Shown: positions 1-12,200 of the stretch, in pieces
Numbering within the stretch: position 1 is the stretch's first letter
Layout: each line of letters starts with the position of its first letter
Source: Beverwykella pulmonaria
Taxonomy: Eukaryota > Ascomycota > Dothideomycetes > Pleosporales > Melanommataceae
Direction: 5' to 3'
Length of the DNA stretch: 64,000 bases
Assembly: GCA_001599595.1 (NCBI GenBank)
Contig: BCHH01000008.1
Location: 2,776,193 to 2,840,192 of the forward strand
Notes under the pieces: model-generated
Told to the model about the DNA's origin: nothing
Seen by the model: only the letters and a program-made list of their open reading frames with translations
Database searches by the model: none
Position numbers and translations under genes: made by a program

Positions 1-2412
1 AAATTCCTCTCCAAGATCGAGAGCGGCCTTGCCACCCCAGAAGACGTCACTTCCGTTCGCGACATTGTCAGTCTCAAGGCATTCCTGCCGGAATGGTTAA
101 GAATTGGCTCTTTCCAGGAAGCTTTCGCACACGCATCTGAACACCTCAGCCCACAGGCTCGCGAGATCGCCATGGCCGCCATATGTATCAAGGCCGCCGA
201 CAAGAACGTCATGGACGTTGCCTCTGACGCTTTCGAAGCTCTCCCCGCCGAGATCGATCTTTCTCGTCCAGCAATGGCGATGGGAGCCATGCACATCCGC
301 AACGGAAACATTGAGGCCGCTGAAGTGTTCTGGAGAATGCTGGAATTATCTCCTACCAAACCTGAGTTCATCGAACCAACCGCTATGCACAGCATTGCCT
401 TGATCGGCAGTGGCCAGGCTGAGCGCGGTCTTCGTCACAGCCGCCAAATGTTTGCTCGCATCCGCGACTCCCAGGCTGCTGTGAACTCGGCGAAGATGGA
501 AATCGTTGGGGACATTGACGAAGCCATTGAGGTCATGGGCCAGTTCATGATCAAGCGAGGAATTATTTTGCCACCACGAGCTGCTATGGAGTTGATGTGG
601 ACAATGATCGAGAACGGTGGCCTAGTCACCCCGGTTGCTCACCACTTACTCGTTGGTATGGGACCCGAGACGATCGCTCAACTTAGCTTCCAAGATATCA
701 CCCTTCTGATGCAAGTTCAATCTGGCATCATTCTCAACGCTTCCGAAGTCGACATCGCTCACGCTGCTCGGTTTGCTCATTTGCTTGAGGTCATTGCTTC
801 CACTGCTACCCCAGTTAGCAAGTCCACATCTGGCCTTGTCGAACAGGTTCTCGTCAAGCTCAACCGCGGAGACCTCCAGCATCAATGGTACAACTACAAA
901 CATCCAGCTCCGGAACCCATGTACTCGCCCGCGCCATTCACGGGTTTCGCAGTTCAACCAGCGCCTCCCGCTGCACCCAGCTTCGAAGACTCATACGACC
1001 CGTACGCCGCCACTACCGACAACAAGGGCTCCGTAGCTATCACAGAGCTGCTCGAGAAGACTCACGGTCGGCCTGCGTCCCACCTGAACGAGGCCTTGAT
1101 GAAGTTCAAGAATATGCGTCGTGCCGGACGACACCCCCGATTCTTCACCTACGCCAAACTCATCTCTGCTGCTGCCAAGGAAGACCGCCTGAACCTTGCG
1201 CATGACATCCTCAACCTCGCTAAGCAAGACGTTCCCCTTCTTCCCCAGTACCGCATCGTGCGTTACGGCTGGGTCACCATTTTGGATGCCATGGTTGCTG
1301 CTTGTCTCACTACTGGTCAACGAGGCCTTGCTGCTCAGTATCACCAGGACCTACTGGACATGGGCGCTGCTCCCACGGCTAACACTTTCGGACTCTACAT
1401 CACCACGCTCAAGGAATCGGCCAAGACGTTCGATGAGGCCACCGAGGCAGTCAAGATCTTCCTTCGCGCCAAGGCAGAGGGAGTCGAACCTTCGTCCTTC
1501 TTGTACAACGCTCTGATCGGAAAACTTGGAAAAGCTCGCCGCATCGACGATTGTCTGTTCTACTTCTCAGAGATGCGAAACCTTGGCATTCGACCCACTA
1601 GCGTCACCTACGGCACCATTGTCAATGCTTTGTGCCGTGTAAGCGACGAGAAGTTTGCCGAGGAGCTCTTTGAAGAGATGGAGAGCATGCCAAACTACAA
1701 GCCTCGCCCTGCCCCGTACCACAGCATGATGCAATTTTTCTTGTCGACCAAGCGCGACCGTAGCAAGGTTCTTTCTTACTACGAGCGTATGCGGTCAAAG
1801 CGCATCGAGCCCACAACTCACACTTACAAGCTTCTCATCGACACCTATGCTACTCTGGAGCCAGTCGACATGGAGGCCGCCGAGGAAGTGCTTGAGCAGA
1901 TTCGTCGCTCGGGTGCCATCCCCGAAGCCGTCCATTACTCCTCCCTGATCCACGCCAAGGGCTGTGTCATGCACGACATGGAAGGCGCGCGCAAGCTGTT
2001 CGACACCGTTTTAGCCGACTCTCGCATCCGGCCCCAAGCATGTCTTTACCAGGCACTGTTTGAGTCTATGGTCGCCAACCACCAAATTGCGGACACAGAA
2101 GCCATTCTCACATCTATGCGATCCCGCGGCGTGGAAATGACGCCTTACATCGCCAACTCCCTCATCCATGGCTGGGCTCTCACGCACAATATTGAGAAGG
2201 CGAAAGCCATCTACGACTCGGTGTCGGAGGGGCGCCGCGAGCCAAGCACCTATGAGGCTATGACACGAGCATTCATGGCGGTTGACGACCGCACGAGCGC
2301 TATGGTCGTTGTCAATGAGGGGCTGTCCCGCGGTTACCCCGCTGCTGTCGCCGGGAAGATTCTCGAACTTGTTGGCGGTGGACGACCGGCACCTATCGAG
2401 GCCGCGGCCTAA
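1..2412 (+). CDS. Pentatricopeptide-repeat (PPR) protein, 5' end cut off by window edge
   Basis: The reading frame is open from base 1 to a TAA at 2410-2412, giving about 803 codons with no start inside the window, so this is the C-terminal part of a larger protein. The first internal ATG (172) is only a Met within the frame. From about residue 480 there are consecutive degenerate 35-residue helical hairpins, for example SSFLYNALIGKLGKARRIDD, TSVTYGTIVNALCR and THTYKLLIDTYAT. These are classic PPR units. The middle (about residues 300-340) is a Pro/Ala-rich linker. PPR proteins of fungi are mostly mitochondrial and bind organellar transcripts for stability, processing or translation. The Cya5-type translation regulators are the nearest family I know, but I cannot assign the target RNA. 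The targeting peptide would lie outside the window. The domain call is secure and the specific role is not. Confidence 0.85.
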   Translation, partial: KFLSKIESGLATPEDVTSVRDIVSLKAFLPEWLRIGSFQEAFAHASEHLSPQAREIAMAAICIKAADKNVMDVASDAFEALPAEIDLSRPAMAMGAMHIRNGNIEAAEVFWRMLELSPTKPEFIEPTAMHSIALIGSGQAERGLRHSRQMFARIRDSQAAVNSAKMEIVGDIDEAIEVMGQFMIKRGIILPPRAAMELMWTMIENGGLVTPVAHHLLVGMGPETIAQLSFQDITLLMQVQSGIILNASEVDIAHAARFAHLLEVIASTATPVSKSTSGLVEQVLVKLNRGDLQHQWYNYKHPAPEPMYSPAPFTGFAVQPAPPAAPSFEDSYDPYAATTDNKGSVAITELLEKTHGRPASHLNEALMKFKNMRRAGRHPRFFTYAKLISAAAKEDRLNLAHDILNLAKQDVPLLPQYRIVRYGWVTILDAMVAACLTTGQRGLAAQYHQDLLDMGAAPTANTFGLYITTLKESAKTFDEATEAVKIFLRAKAEGVEPSSFLYNALIGKLGKARRIDDCLFYFSEMRNLGIRPTSVTYGTIVNALCRVSDEKFAEELFEEMESMPNYKPRPAPYHSMMQFFLSTKRDRSKVLSYYERMRSKRIEPTTHTYKLLIDTYATLEPVDMEAAEEVLEQIRRSGAIPEAVHYSSLIHAKGCVMHDMEGARKLFDTVLADSRIRPQACLYQALFESMVANHQIADTEAILTSMRSRGVEMTPYIANSLIHGWALTHNIEKAKAIYDSVSEGRREPSTYEAMTRAFMAVDDRTSAMVVVNEGLSRGYPAAVAGKILELVGGGRPAPIEAAA

Positions 2413-3505
2413 GTTAATTACAACTATTACCTTCGCATTTCCTTGTCTCACATACACATAGACGGATTTCTTTGGGTTATAATTTCCTTGGTTCTTTTCT
2501 TTTTCTCTTTGGTAACGGCCGTTCTATCGCACATGGGCCCCTGCTTATTCGGACGAAACAAAAGTACATGTTCTCCTTGCAGCTGGGCTATCCCATCATG
2601 GGTCTTAACAAGCCGCTTTCGCTGGCATTTCATCGTCTTGCAAAAGCGCCGGCGTTTAGGTTCTCGGATTATACCCCTAGATAGTGGGGGGTCGGTTGAG
2701 AGGCATAATAACGATTGGGCCTCATATGTTGGTGGCGGATGGATGGTGTTTTTAGGGCATTTGTTTCAGCATTGCTTGCGATCTTCGCTGCAGTCACAGT
2801 ATCTTCGTGCGCGATTTATGTACAATACCCTGGATATACCATCTCCTCTCTAGACGGACAGTCGATTGGTTGGTTCTGCATGACATAGCATGGGGTGGCG
2901 GATGTGGAAGCCATAATTGACGGTCAGATATTTAACAAAATGAAATAAAAACAACTGTAATATAACACTTGTGCATATGAATCGAAGAGTGGACGTGTTT
3001 CACATTCATCCTTTTTTTTTGCCCAAGTCCTCCCTAAAGTAACATAAGCCTTTAGCTCTCAAGGTAAGAACGAACGTTTGGCACCCCAGATTCTACGTTT
3101 CTACGTACTTGTAGCGTGGCTTTACCTCTACGCCTCTGTCCTTCATGTTCATCTGGAACAGAGAGGAGTATGGATGAGGGAGTATTCTCATTTCCATTTA
3201 CTTATCAACATGATGTTGGCTATACTTGAGCAAGGTAGATGCGAAGGAGCTCTAATAGCGAAGCCGATTCAGAGGACAGAAGTGGATAGAAGTGCACTTC
3301 GGCTTGATATCAAGCAATTTATACCTCATGTATTCTCCGCGACCACGTATCCATCAAGCATGTCTTACCCGCCTACCACGCAAAATGTATATAGCCATGA
3401 GAACAGCATTTCACGAACCTTTGATTTTCCAGACCCCACTCCATTCCACCTATGCAGCTTGCACTCCTTCCCCCTTCTCCTTTCGAGCTCTTTACTATCA
3501 TGCCT
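2413..3505. other. Convergent intergenic region, no gene seen
   Basis: About 1.1 kb lie between the stop of the PPR gene and the stop of the minus-strand transporter. The stretch probably holds both 3' UTRs. Short frames here (for example 3078-3791 on the plus strand) run into the antisense of the transporter and look like noise. Confidence 0.5.
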
Positions 3506-5221
3506 CTACTCCACCTTCCGCCTAATCCTCGGCAACGCCAACCACAGTCCCAATATCACACCCAGCAACGCCAGCACAATCGGCTGCAGCACCTGCACGC
3601 CCTTCGCCTGTGCAATAGCCCCCACTGCAAACGGGAATATTGCGCCGCCGCTCCCTCCAATAGCGGCTGCGAACCCAATCGCCGAGATGTGGAGGTGTTT
3701 TGGGAGTAGTTTCGTGGCTGCGACGATGGCGGCGGGGAATAGGGGACCGAGGAAGAAGCCTTGGAATGAGACAGCGACGGCCGAGACGTAGAAGGAGGGC
3801 ACGAGCCAGAAGAGAAGTTCTAGGCCCATGGTTATGGGGAGGTATATCTGTCAGCGTTAGTTGGATTTTGTGAAATAATGGTGTATGTTGTGAGACGAGT
3901 GAGACCAGAAGACTTTAGGTGAGCAGTGGGCTTCGAACATACCGCAATAGCCAACTTCTCCCCCAGCTTCGGCGTAACAAACCCCAACACGATCCTACCA
4001 ACCGTGATACCCATCCAGAACCCCGTTGCCGTCATTCCGCTCCCAAACTGCGTTCCGTCTCTTACTTCAAGCATGAACTTGACGATCCACCCCCCAAGAG
4101 CCACCTCAACTCCAACGTACCCAAGCAAGAAGAGAGCGCAGATCCAGGTGACGCGGGCATTTGGGAGGCGGAAGAGAGCTTCCTTCATGCGGTTGTCTTC
4201 CGTGTTAGTGGTTCGCGGGTTGTTGGCGCGAAATATGGTCGCTGTTGCCGTATAGAAGGCGGCGGCGGATGTGACGAGTTCGATCACTGCCATGCCAATC
4301 TATCCATCGTCGTTGTTGACCGTCAGTTTCCCACTCCAAATTGACTCTGTAATAGGGAGAGATGAACTGCAATGGGGCTTACCATCACATAATAGAAATA
4401 ATACCATGGCAATCTGCCCCCCTTCGTAATCATTGTCGTAGCAATCAGCGGCGCCAACACAGCGCCCAGCCCATAAAACGCATGCAGAAACCCCATCACC
4501 TCATTCGGATTCGCCATATTGCCTATCCAGGCATTCCACGCCGCATCAGCAAGGCCGTTGCCAAAGCCTGCGAGCATAAAGATTACGACTAGAACAGGAT
4601 AAGGGGGGTGCACAGCGATGACAATATAGGCCACGAGGTGGCATCCTGGTGCTACGATGGCGATGCCGCGCTGTCCGAATTTAAGGTGAATGGAGTTGTT
4701 TAGAAGTGCGGATATGGTGTAGCCAACTAGGGGTGAGAGGAAGACGAGGGAAATTACTAGGAACGTGAGATTGTAGTATTCTTGGAGCTGTAGTACACAT
4801 TAGTTTCAGCACTTAGCTTGAAGTACAGAACATGGTGAACCGACATATGGGATCAAAGCCTGCCTCACAATCAGTCACTGCGCAATATAGCCTTCGAAGT
4901 CAAAACACTCACACCATAAGCAGCGTCATTACTCCCCAAGACCACAAAACTCCAAAATGCCGCCAGCGTGCGCCAAAAGTTTAACCGTGGATGATTCCAC
5001 CTCTCCAACCTCTCGGCCACATGCGTAATTGGCGACGGCAAGTTCTCGACAGGTTCCTCGTCGATTTTGTTTTGGCCTCGCCTGATCTCGGATATGTTCA
5101 GGCTTGACCGCGATGGAGCGAGTTTGGCATCCTGGGGTTGTGCGAGCAGACCCGATACGTCATGAAGCTTGATGGGCTCGACCACGCAAGTCGAAGAGCC
5201 GCCATTTGGCTTGAGGGACAT
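3506..5221 (-). CDS. Major facilitator superfamily transporter (12 TM, sugar/FucP-like type)
   Basis: The five-exon model is complement(3506..3847, 3943..4299, 4383..4787, 4845..4859, 4913..5221), all joined in phase 0, giving 475 aa. The start is the only ATG in the first exon (Met-Ser-Leu-Lys-Pro). About 80 cytosolic residues precede TM1, which includes LAAFWSFVVLGSNDAAYG. The microexon 4859-4845 encodes just ALIPY, and the joined text AAYGALIPYLQEYYNLT is the usual TM1-TM2 loop of this MFS group. The GNGLADAAWNAW motif and HAFYGLGAVLAPL helix are also typical. Exon 5 supplies the last three helices and a short basic tail. Fungal relatives are annotated as MFS or FucP/YbjJ-like permeases of unknown substrate, placed in the plasma membrane by inference. 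The family call is firm and the substrate is unknown. The 15-nt exon is easily missed by gene finders. Confidence 0.85.
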
Positions 5222-6358
5222 GGGGTGAAGATGATGTAGCAGCGTCAAGAAACGAAGAGGACTTCAATGGGAGGAACAGGATATGATGAAAAGTAAAGAA
5301 AGTGATGCAATCCAAGCAAAGAAACCACGACACTAGACCCCTCTCTTATAATAACTAATATTATTCCCGACATCGTCTTCTTTGACTCACAATTCACACA
5401 GCCGAGTAATATCAAATGAAAAAGGGACAGACAGTCGTGGAGGGCAAGCAACGCCACCTGGGACCTCCAACTACTGTTCGCCAATCATCACATGAGCCAT
5501 CTGTTTTCGGCAACGTGCTGCCAGAACTGGGGTTCGGCTCTGTACGCCAAGTCAGGAATCTTGGAAGAACGGTGGATTTTCCTTCCCGAGATTCTACCGC
5601 TTCGTGGAGTGTCGGCCCGAGCGCCGTGCGTGACTGGGTGGAGAGACCGCATGCCATCATAAGAAGCACACAATTCCTCCAACATGACACCAATCAGGCA
5701 AAGATTGAGACCACAGATGATAGTGTCTCCAGATTTCATGCACGGCTTACCAATTCATACCGAAACGTGCATGCTTTAGCCTCGCAAGCTCTTCCCCATC
5801 CGAACAGAGACAGCATACGAACCCTGAAACCCACACCGTTCGAAGTGGCCAAGATCCGGTCCACTGTCCACTTTAACAATACTCATGCGGCTTCATGTTC
5901 AAATCTGAAATGATTCCAGTTTTTTTGGAATTGGAATTCGTTGCGACTACTATCTGTCCTTCTCGACGCATCTAATCCAAATCCAATCCACCTCATACCT
6001 CCGTCCACAAGAAAAAAAAAAAATTAACTGGCCGTTGAGAAAGTTCCTGAACTTCCGTCTCCGAGAACAGCGACTTACAACAACAGCAACAATAACAACC
6101 ACCTTGTAACAAGAATCGTATGGGGTATTTCTGCACAGCATGCTTTGCTCCACCGCCATCTAGACACCAAACAACAATAAGAAAGTGTATAGCAAAATAG
6201 AAAAAAAGAATTCTTGAGATCAACGCTTGTATTCAACGACTGTAGTGAAGGCAAAAGTGTGTTTCATGTCGTACCCGGATCCGACGCACATGCTGCGAAG
6301 ACCTCTAACGCTCAAATCATGATAATAGCAAACAAAAAAGGCAATGCTGACCGTTGCT
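5222..6358. other. Intergenic: transporter promoter and 3' flank of the ferritin-like gene
   Basis: The segment near 5222-5450 is presumably the transporter promoter on the minus strand. A frame of 165 codons on the plus strand (5416-5913) has no recognisable domain. An A-run lies near 6010 and a CAACAACAG-like stretch near 6080. No gene is supported. Confidence 0.4.
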
Positions 6359-7412
6359 CTATGAGGGCTGGATGACAGACGGGCCGGCAAGGACCTCAGC
6401 GTCTGCAACGGACTTGCTCTTGGTGATCATCATGTACACCTCTCCAGCCAAGTTCTGGGGAATGACGCAGTTACCATCGGTAATGGGCTGGAATTGAGTT
6501 CCTCCACTGCGCAACCGTTAGTCATGTGTTTAAATTACGAGAGAAGTGGGTCAACTTACGGAGCGACAAAGGCGCAGAATTGGGCGCCCGCGGGCGAGTT
6601 CGCATCGGCCAACTTCAGGTTCTGGCCGATTTGAGCCTTCTCGGGGTTCTGGAGAGCAATGGACGGGTTGGGTTGGATGTTGAGGTTGGAGCCCTCGGGG
6701 CAGGACTTGATGAAGGCAGCAGCTAGGGTGAAGACCGCCTTGGGGCCGAGAGCAACGTCGAACGGCGCAGGAACAGCCTCGGCACCGGAGGCAACTCGGA
6801 TGAAAGCCTGGTGACGAGCCTCGACAGTGACGATGGAGGCAGCGGCAGAGAGAATATCAGAAGAGTTGATCAGGGGAGCAGCTCCGAGGTAAGCGGAGAC
6901 ACCAACAGCCTCGAGAACACGGGCGGTGGCAACCATGGTCTTTGCATCTGCAAGAGCGGCATCGAAGTTGTACTGGCACGGCTCAACCGGCTTAGTACCG
7001 GCTCCAGAGATGGCTGAGAGGAGAGTGGTAACGTGGACAGCCTCGGTGGCACCAACACCCTTCAGTGACTTGATTTGTGCGGCATTGAGGCCGAGCGCCG
7101 TGAAGTCGGAATCCTGGAACTTGGCGAAACCTTGCGAGTAGAAGGCAGACTCGAGGTGCTCAGCGGTCAGAGCGCTGTGAAGTTGTTAGTCACTGTTTGG
7201 CAAAGCATGGCATAGCGTCTTGCTCACAATTGAAGGATATCGACGTCGGTCAAGCCACCTGCTGCCGGCGGGGCAGCACCTGTAGGTGCTGCTGCTGCGG
7301 CAGAGGAGCTGGAGGATGCTTGCTGACGAATTACAAGTCCTGCTGGGATAGCAGAGGCGAGAGTCGGTGCCAGGACGGCGAGAAACTGGAGGGTTGATCG
7401 TACGGAAGGCAT
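6359..7412 (-). CDS. Secreted ferritin-like domain protein (Rds1-type stress protein)
   Basis: Three exons, complement(6359..6506, 6560..7174, 7228..7412), give 315 aa. Both introns have GTRAGC/GTAAGT donors and CAG acceptors. The N-terminus MPSVRSTLQFLAVLAPTLAS is a signal peptide, followed by a Ser/Ala/Pro-rich linker to about residue 55. The rest is a helical ferritin-like domain: ALTAEHLESAFYSQGFAKF in helix 1, ATEAVHVTTLLSAISGAGTKP in helix 2, and VEARHQAFIRVASG in helix 4. The Glu/His pattern resembles a four-helix di-metal bundle. Filamentous fungi carry many such proteins, often annotated as stress-response protein Rds1 after the S. pombe gene induced by nutrient stress. Their biochemical activity is not established. 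The C-terminal part is a Cys-containing cap (GNCVIPQNLAG). The family is confident and the function is not. Confidence 0.85.
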
Positions 7413-9253
7413 TCTGAATTAAGTTGCTGATTGCTGTGCTAGAAAAGACGAAATTTTTGTTGTAATTGCAAGTTGGTTGGCCAGCAAATTCTTGATTTCA
7501 GTATTATAAATTTCCTTAAAGTCCAACCAGGGACAGTGAGAAGTGAATAGTAAGGAGTGTGGTGAAGAAGTATTAGGTACAGAGAAGAGCACTGGTGGAA
7601 GGACTTCTGGTAATTGATGTACAACAGAAATGTTCGAGAGAAACAAGGTGGGTGGCCAATGGACCTTATAGCCCGGCAACGACTCGAGGGCTGCATCTGA
7701 GACGCTGCAGCAAATTCGGAGGACGGATGCAGAGCACGAGGGCGGACGCAGCGATCCCGCCCACGCCTGGTCCACCTACCGAATTGGTGGCCAGTTAAGC
7801 CTTCAAGCTTGGACAAACGCCCCTCTGATAGCCCAGGAGAGGCCTGGGGGCTTGCGGCAACCGCTGGATCAGCCTGGGCGAAGGCACTGTGTTGCGCGGG
7901 GGCGTGGTGTTGAGGTCGGGAGGTGTAGCAGGACCGGGGTGGTGCGACGCTAAGGGGACCTCGATGAAACTGTGCGGGTGACAAGAACAATCACTCTACA
8001 CGACGCGCCGGCCGGAGAGATGCCTCCCGCGCGGTGGCCAGCGTGTGATTGCATGGCGGGCCAGTGACGGCATGCTGACTTTCCGGACGGATGAGTGCGC
8101 AGAGGTGCGAAGCAGCGCGCACTTCACTTCATGCCCGCCCGGAACAGAATTCTGGGCCAAACAGTTTCAACAACGTGCTCTGGTCGTGTGTGGTCGTGCC
8201 ATGAGCCTTATAGTAGAGCGTCGGCAACAGCGACGGCAGTATTTGGAGTCGTGAAGCTTCTGTTCTGGAGTGTTAAGCAGCAACCGTGGTGTTGGCTTGG
8301 AGCATGTCAAATGGAGTTTAGCCTCAGGCACCGCGAACATCCCAAACACCAACTTCCCCCCGCCAAGCACCCTGGCAAGCAATCACGACGTTGCGCTATC
8401 GTACTTCGGTATCAACCTGCCCGGTGCCTCAGGCAAATTCAGTCCCCTCCTCCTGAGTTACAGTTGCTCTTACGCATGGGCAGGGGCAGGGGCCATGGTT
8501 CCCTCCCGATCCCAAAGGTCGCAGATCTACCAAAGGCTCCACCAGGCTCCCAAGCCTTCTCCGAGCCCCATCTCGGCTGCCGGTTGTTCTGCATCTTCCA
8601 AGCGGAAACATGCGCTGCCATGTTTTGTACCATCGTGGCCAATCAAAGGGCCCCGAGACAGCCTCTTCAGATAGATTCATCACTTCTCGTCGCAGGTCAT
8701 GCCCAGCCGGCACTGTCACGGATGCAAACAAAAACAAAATTTAGGGAGCAGTCACAAATGCTAAGTTCAGACCGGGGCTAAGAACATGAACAATGGTAAT
8801 ATCGACTTTACCTAAAGGGGCTTCCAATCTACAACCAACAACACATTAGTATAATAGTGTCCTGCTCCTCCCGACTAGAAACTGCCGCTGATATTCAAAC
8901 TCATCGCTTTTGGCCGCTACACATCGGCAGTACAAATACTTCTGTTTGCCTCTCTCCGGCCCCTCCGGCTAATATCTGTTTGTGCAATGCAACTTCTCTC
9001 TTTACACAAAGTCCACCTGAAATCCGGAACAGCTGCCACAATTGATCAATGGAGGTAAAGAATGGCTGAGTGAGTGTGGTGATCGGCACATGCGGATGTG
9101 GTTGCCCAAATTGCATGGCCAGCTAAAGTTTCAAAACGCATAGTATCGATAGTGCCCAGGACAGCAAGGAAGAAGCTGAAACAATGCCAAATTGACATCG
9201 AAGACTTCTTCGAGCTATGCAAAACGCGGCAATTGTGTCGGCCGAGGATGCTC
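7413..9253. other. Intergenic, 1.8 kb, no gene recognised
   Basis: The left end is the promoter of the ferritin-like gene; an ATTATAAAT TATA-like motif lies near 7503 on the opposite strand. The right end is the 3' flank of ssd1. Overlapping frames of 100-230 codons occur on both strands around 7440-8780, but they have no domain, no signal peptide and no sensible splice structure. Confidence 0.4.
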
Positions 9254-12200
9254 CTAAAGAGCATATGGATTCAGGGAACGGATAGTCAGGCAACTGGACA
9301 ACAAGGTTAGTCACATAAATCTTTTCAATAGAAGTATACGTTCGACTTACGGTGGGCTCTTTGTCAGATCCGTCTTTAGGATGACCGGAACGCGAGTCAT
9401 CTCCTTCACATCTTGAATATAATCCCCGTTCTCTTCCCTCAGAGTGAACCATTTCAGGTACTTCTCCTTGTTGCTGAGCTTGGCCTCTGGCACTTCGCTG
9501 GCGCTTTGGGCGAGCTTCGAGTCTGACTTGACACGATGCGGGGTCTGGCTTGATGATAGACCGTTTCGCGTGGGGGATGGTGGCATGCTCTGAGTGGGAC
9601 GGTCAGCTCCCGTCGGATTCAACGAGACACCTGACATCGCCCCTGCCAAATCGTTTGAATCGTCATCTTCGTCATCAAACAAGGCATCGACATCGTCGGT
9701 GGACATTGTACCCGTGTCCATTTGCCTTCGCTGCGCTTCCTCATGCTCTTTAGCGCGCTGCTTAGCTGCCTCCGCATCGCGTGCTGCAGCAGCAGCATTG
9801 GCGGCACGGATCGAACCGTGCTTGGGTCGCTCATCTTCAGGAACATAAGCAGATGATGGGACGCCCTTCTCCCAGTAAAGTTCCAAAAGTCGCTTGTTCT
9901 TGTCAAACTCAGCCTTCTTCAAAGGAAGCTGGTCACAATGGACACGCTTCTCAAAGCCGAACTCAGGGATCAGGACATCAAAGGCTGACTCATATACGCA
10001 GAGGACGATACCCTCGCTGATCAAGTCGCCACCCAAGTCTTGCCTTGTTCGATCCATCTTGCGGCAAGATTCGATGTGCACACTCTGCTCCTGAGCGGCA
10101 TGTGCAGAGTCCTTCTTCGTGTTGCACATCTCAGCCGTCTTCGCCAGCACCTCAATGTCTTCAGTGAATTCAATAGCACCGTTGGAAAGAACGGCTTCCA
10201 ATTGACGGTGCACAATGATATCGGCGTACCGACGAGATGGGTTGGTGAAATGAGTGTACAGCGGGAGGTTCAGCGCGTAATGAGGGTACTGATCTTCAGT
10301 CAACTTGCCAGCTACACTATATTTGGCGCGTTGCATCGCTTTGATAACCAGAGTCTCCATGCCCTTACGAATGTCGACTTCATCTATTTGGAACAAACTG
10401 GTTTGCAGAGTTCCGCTGCTCGTTGTATCAATCGTGTAACCAATGTTGTTCATTCTGTCGGCAATGGTCTCCAGGCGGCGAGGGTTAGGAGAAGATTGTC
10501 GTCGGAGTAAAGCTTTCTCTGGGAGACCCTCGAAGATTTTCTTCGCAACGAAGGCGTTTGTCTGGTGGCTTAGCTCCTCAATGAGCTCGTGTGCTGGGGA
10601 AGAGTCGAAGATGTTCTCTTCGACCGGCACGTTCTCGTCGTCGAGTTGATACAGAAGCCTGAGAGGGGGAATATCTGTGGTGCGATTACCGAAGCGTGCC
10701 TGGCGGAACTTCTGTGTGATATGGTGTAACATCATGATATCATTGGCTCGTGGGGCCGGGACATCAATATCGTTGCGGCCGCTGATAACGGAATCTACCT
10801 CTTCGTAGGATAGTTTGCCGGAACTCTTGATGACAGCCTTGCCAATCCAAGTCTCATCCTCGTACACACGCCCGGTGGTGGGGTCGACCACAAATACTAC
10901 ACTGACAGTATAGCGATCCTCTCCAGGATTCAAGCAACAAATGTCCGCAGACAAGCGAGGCGGGAGCATGTTCACAGTTCGGTCCATGAGATAGACTGCA
11001 GTCCCACGTTTCTTTGCCTCACGGTCGACTAGTGAGTTTGCCTTGATGAAGTGAGCGACATCCGCAACGTGAATACCAAGCTCGACGCGGCCATCCTCAA
11101 GGTGCTTGAAGTGAATCGCATCGTCGAGCTCCTTGGCGCCATTTGGATCGATCGTGAATGTCTCATCACCACGGAAATCGCGGCGGTTTTCCAAGGCGGC
11201 CTCGCCGTCATTGGCAACGGACCAATCCTCGAATCCAACATTTTTGATCACAGCATCGGAGAAGTCGTCCGGACCGAAGTTGTTGTCTCGCAGCAGGGCA
11301 TCCGTCTCAACTTTGGGGTCACCCATTTCGCCCAGCTGTTCCACAAGTGTTCCGAATGGATGCAAGGAAGTGATGGGCCATCGCTTAATGCATGCAACAA
11401 ATATGCGGTTGGCATAGTCTTGGTGCTTCTCCACAAAGTCTCTGGGCGCTTGCTCTGTGGGGATAGCGATCAAGGGAACACGCTTGTCGGTAGGCTTGAA
11501 CCACACAATCTTGGGTTTGTCCTGGTGGCGCTCAGGCTGGTGACGGCCTGAATGCCCTTCGCGAGCCTGTCGTTCGGCCTCTTGTTTCTCCTTCGTGGCT
11601 TGACTGCTAGGGCGGAGGAGACCTAAGGTTCTGTTTCTCAGTTAGTAGCTGCCCATCTTCTAATTGGTACAATTTGACTTACCCCGAGAACATCTGGCCA
11701 GCAACACGCTCAATCACAGCCACAATGTGACCAGCGTACAGTGGCTTCTGCTCGTCATTGATTTCTTCCTCCTCCATTAGGAGTAGGCTCTGTCCCTCAA
11801 CTTCAACATCATCGTTCTTCTTCTGCGTGGGTCGTTGACGCAGACTTCCACGTCGACGAATACCACCTTCGCCAGACTGGCTCGTCTCGGGTTGCGTAGT
11901 GGCATCATTCACGGCAATACTACCGCCACGAGGATCAGCGTTATCCTTTCTCTTCTTCTTCTCCTCTTTTTCGCGCTTCTGGCCCCACACTTCATCAACG
12001 TCGAGAAGCTCAACGGCCACTAGATCGCCTTCGAGCGCCCGATTCCTATCCTTGCTTCCACAGATAAATATGTCGGCATCGAGATCGGTCGTGGTGACAT
12101 ATGCGTCGCTTCGATTCTTCTTGTTAACTCGGAGAATACCGGCAACCAGCTGTCCATCGCCAAGAAGGGCAGGCAAAGTGGCTTGGGGTAGGTAAGGAGT

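Noticed and set aside
5416..5913. 165-codon plus-strand frame as a gene
   Set aside because: No domain or signal peptide, equally long frames on the other strand, and it overlaps the likely promoter of the transporter.
7439..8781. Frames of 183 codons (minus, 7439-7990) and 228 codons (plus, 8095-8781)
   Set aside because: Low-information, overlapping on both strands, no splice or domain support.
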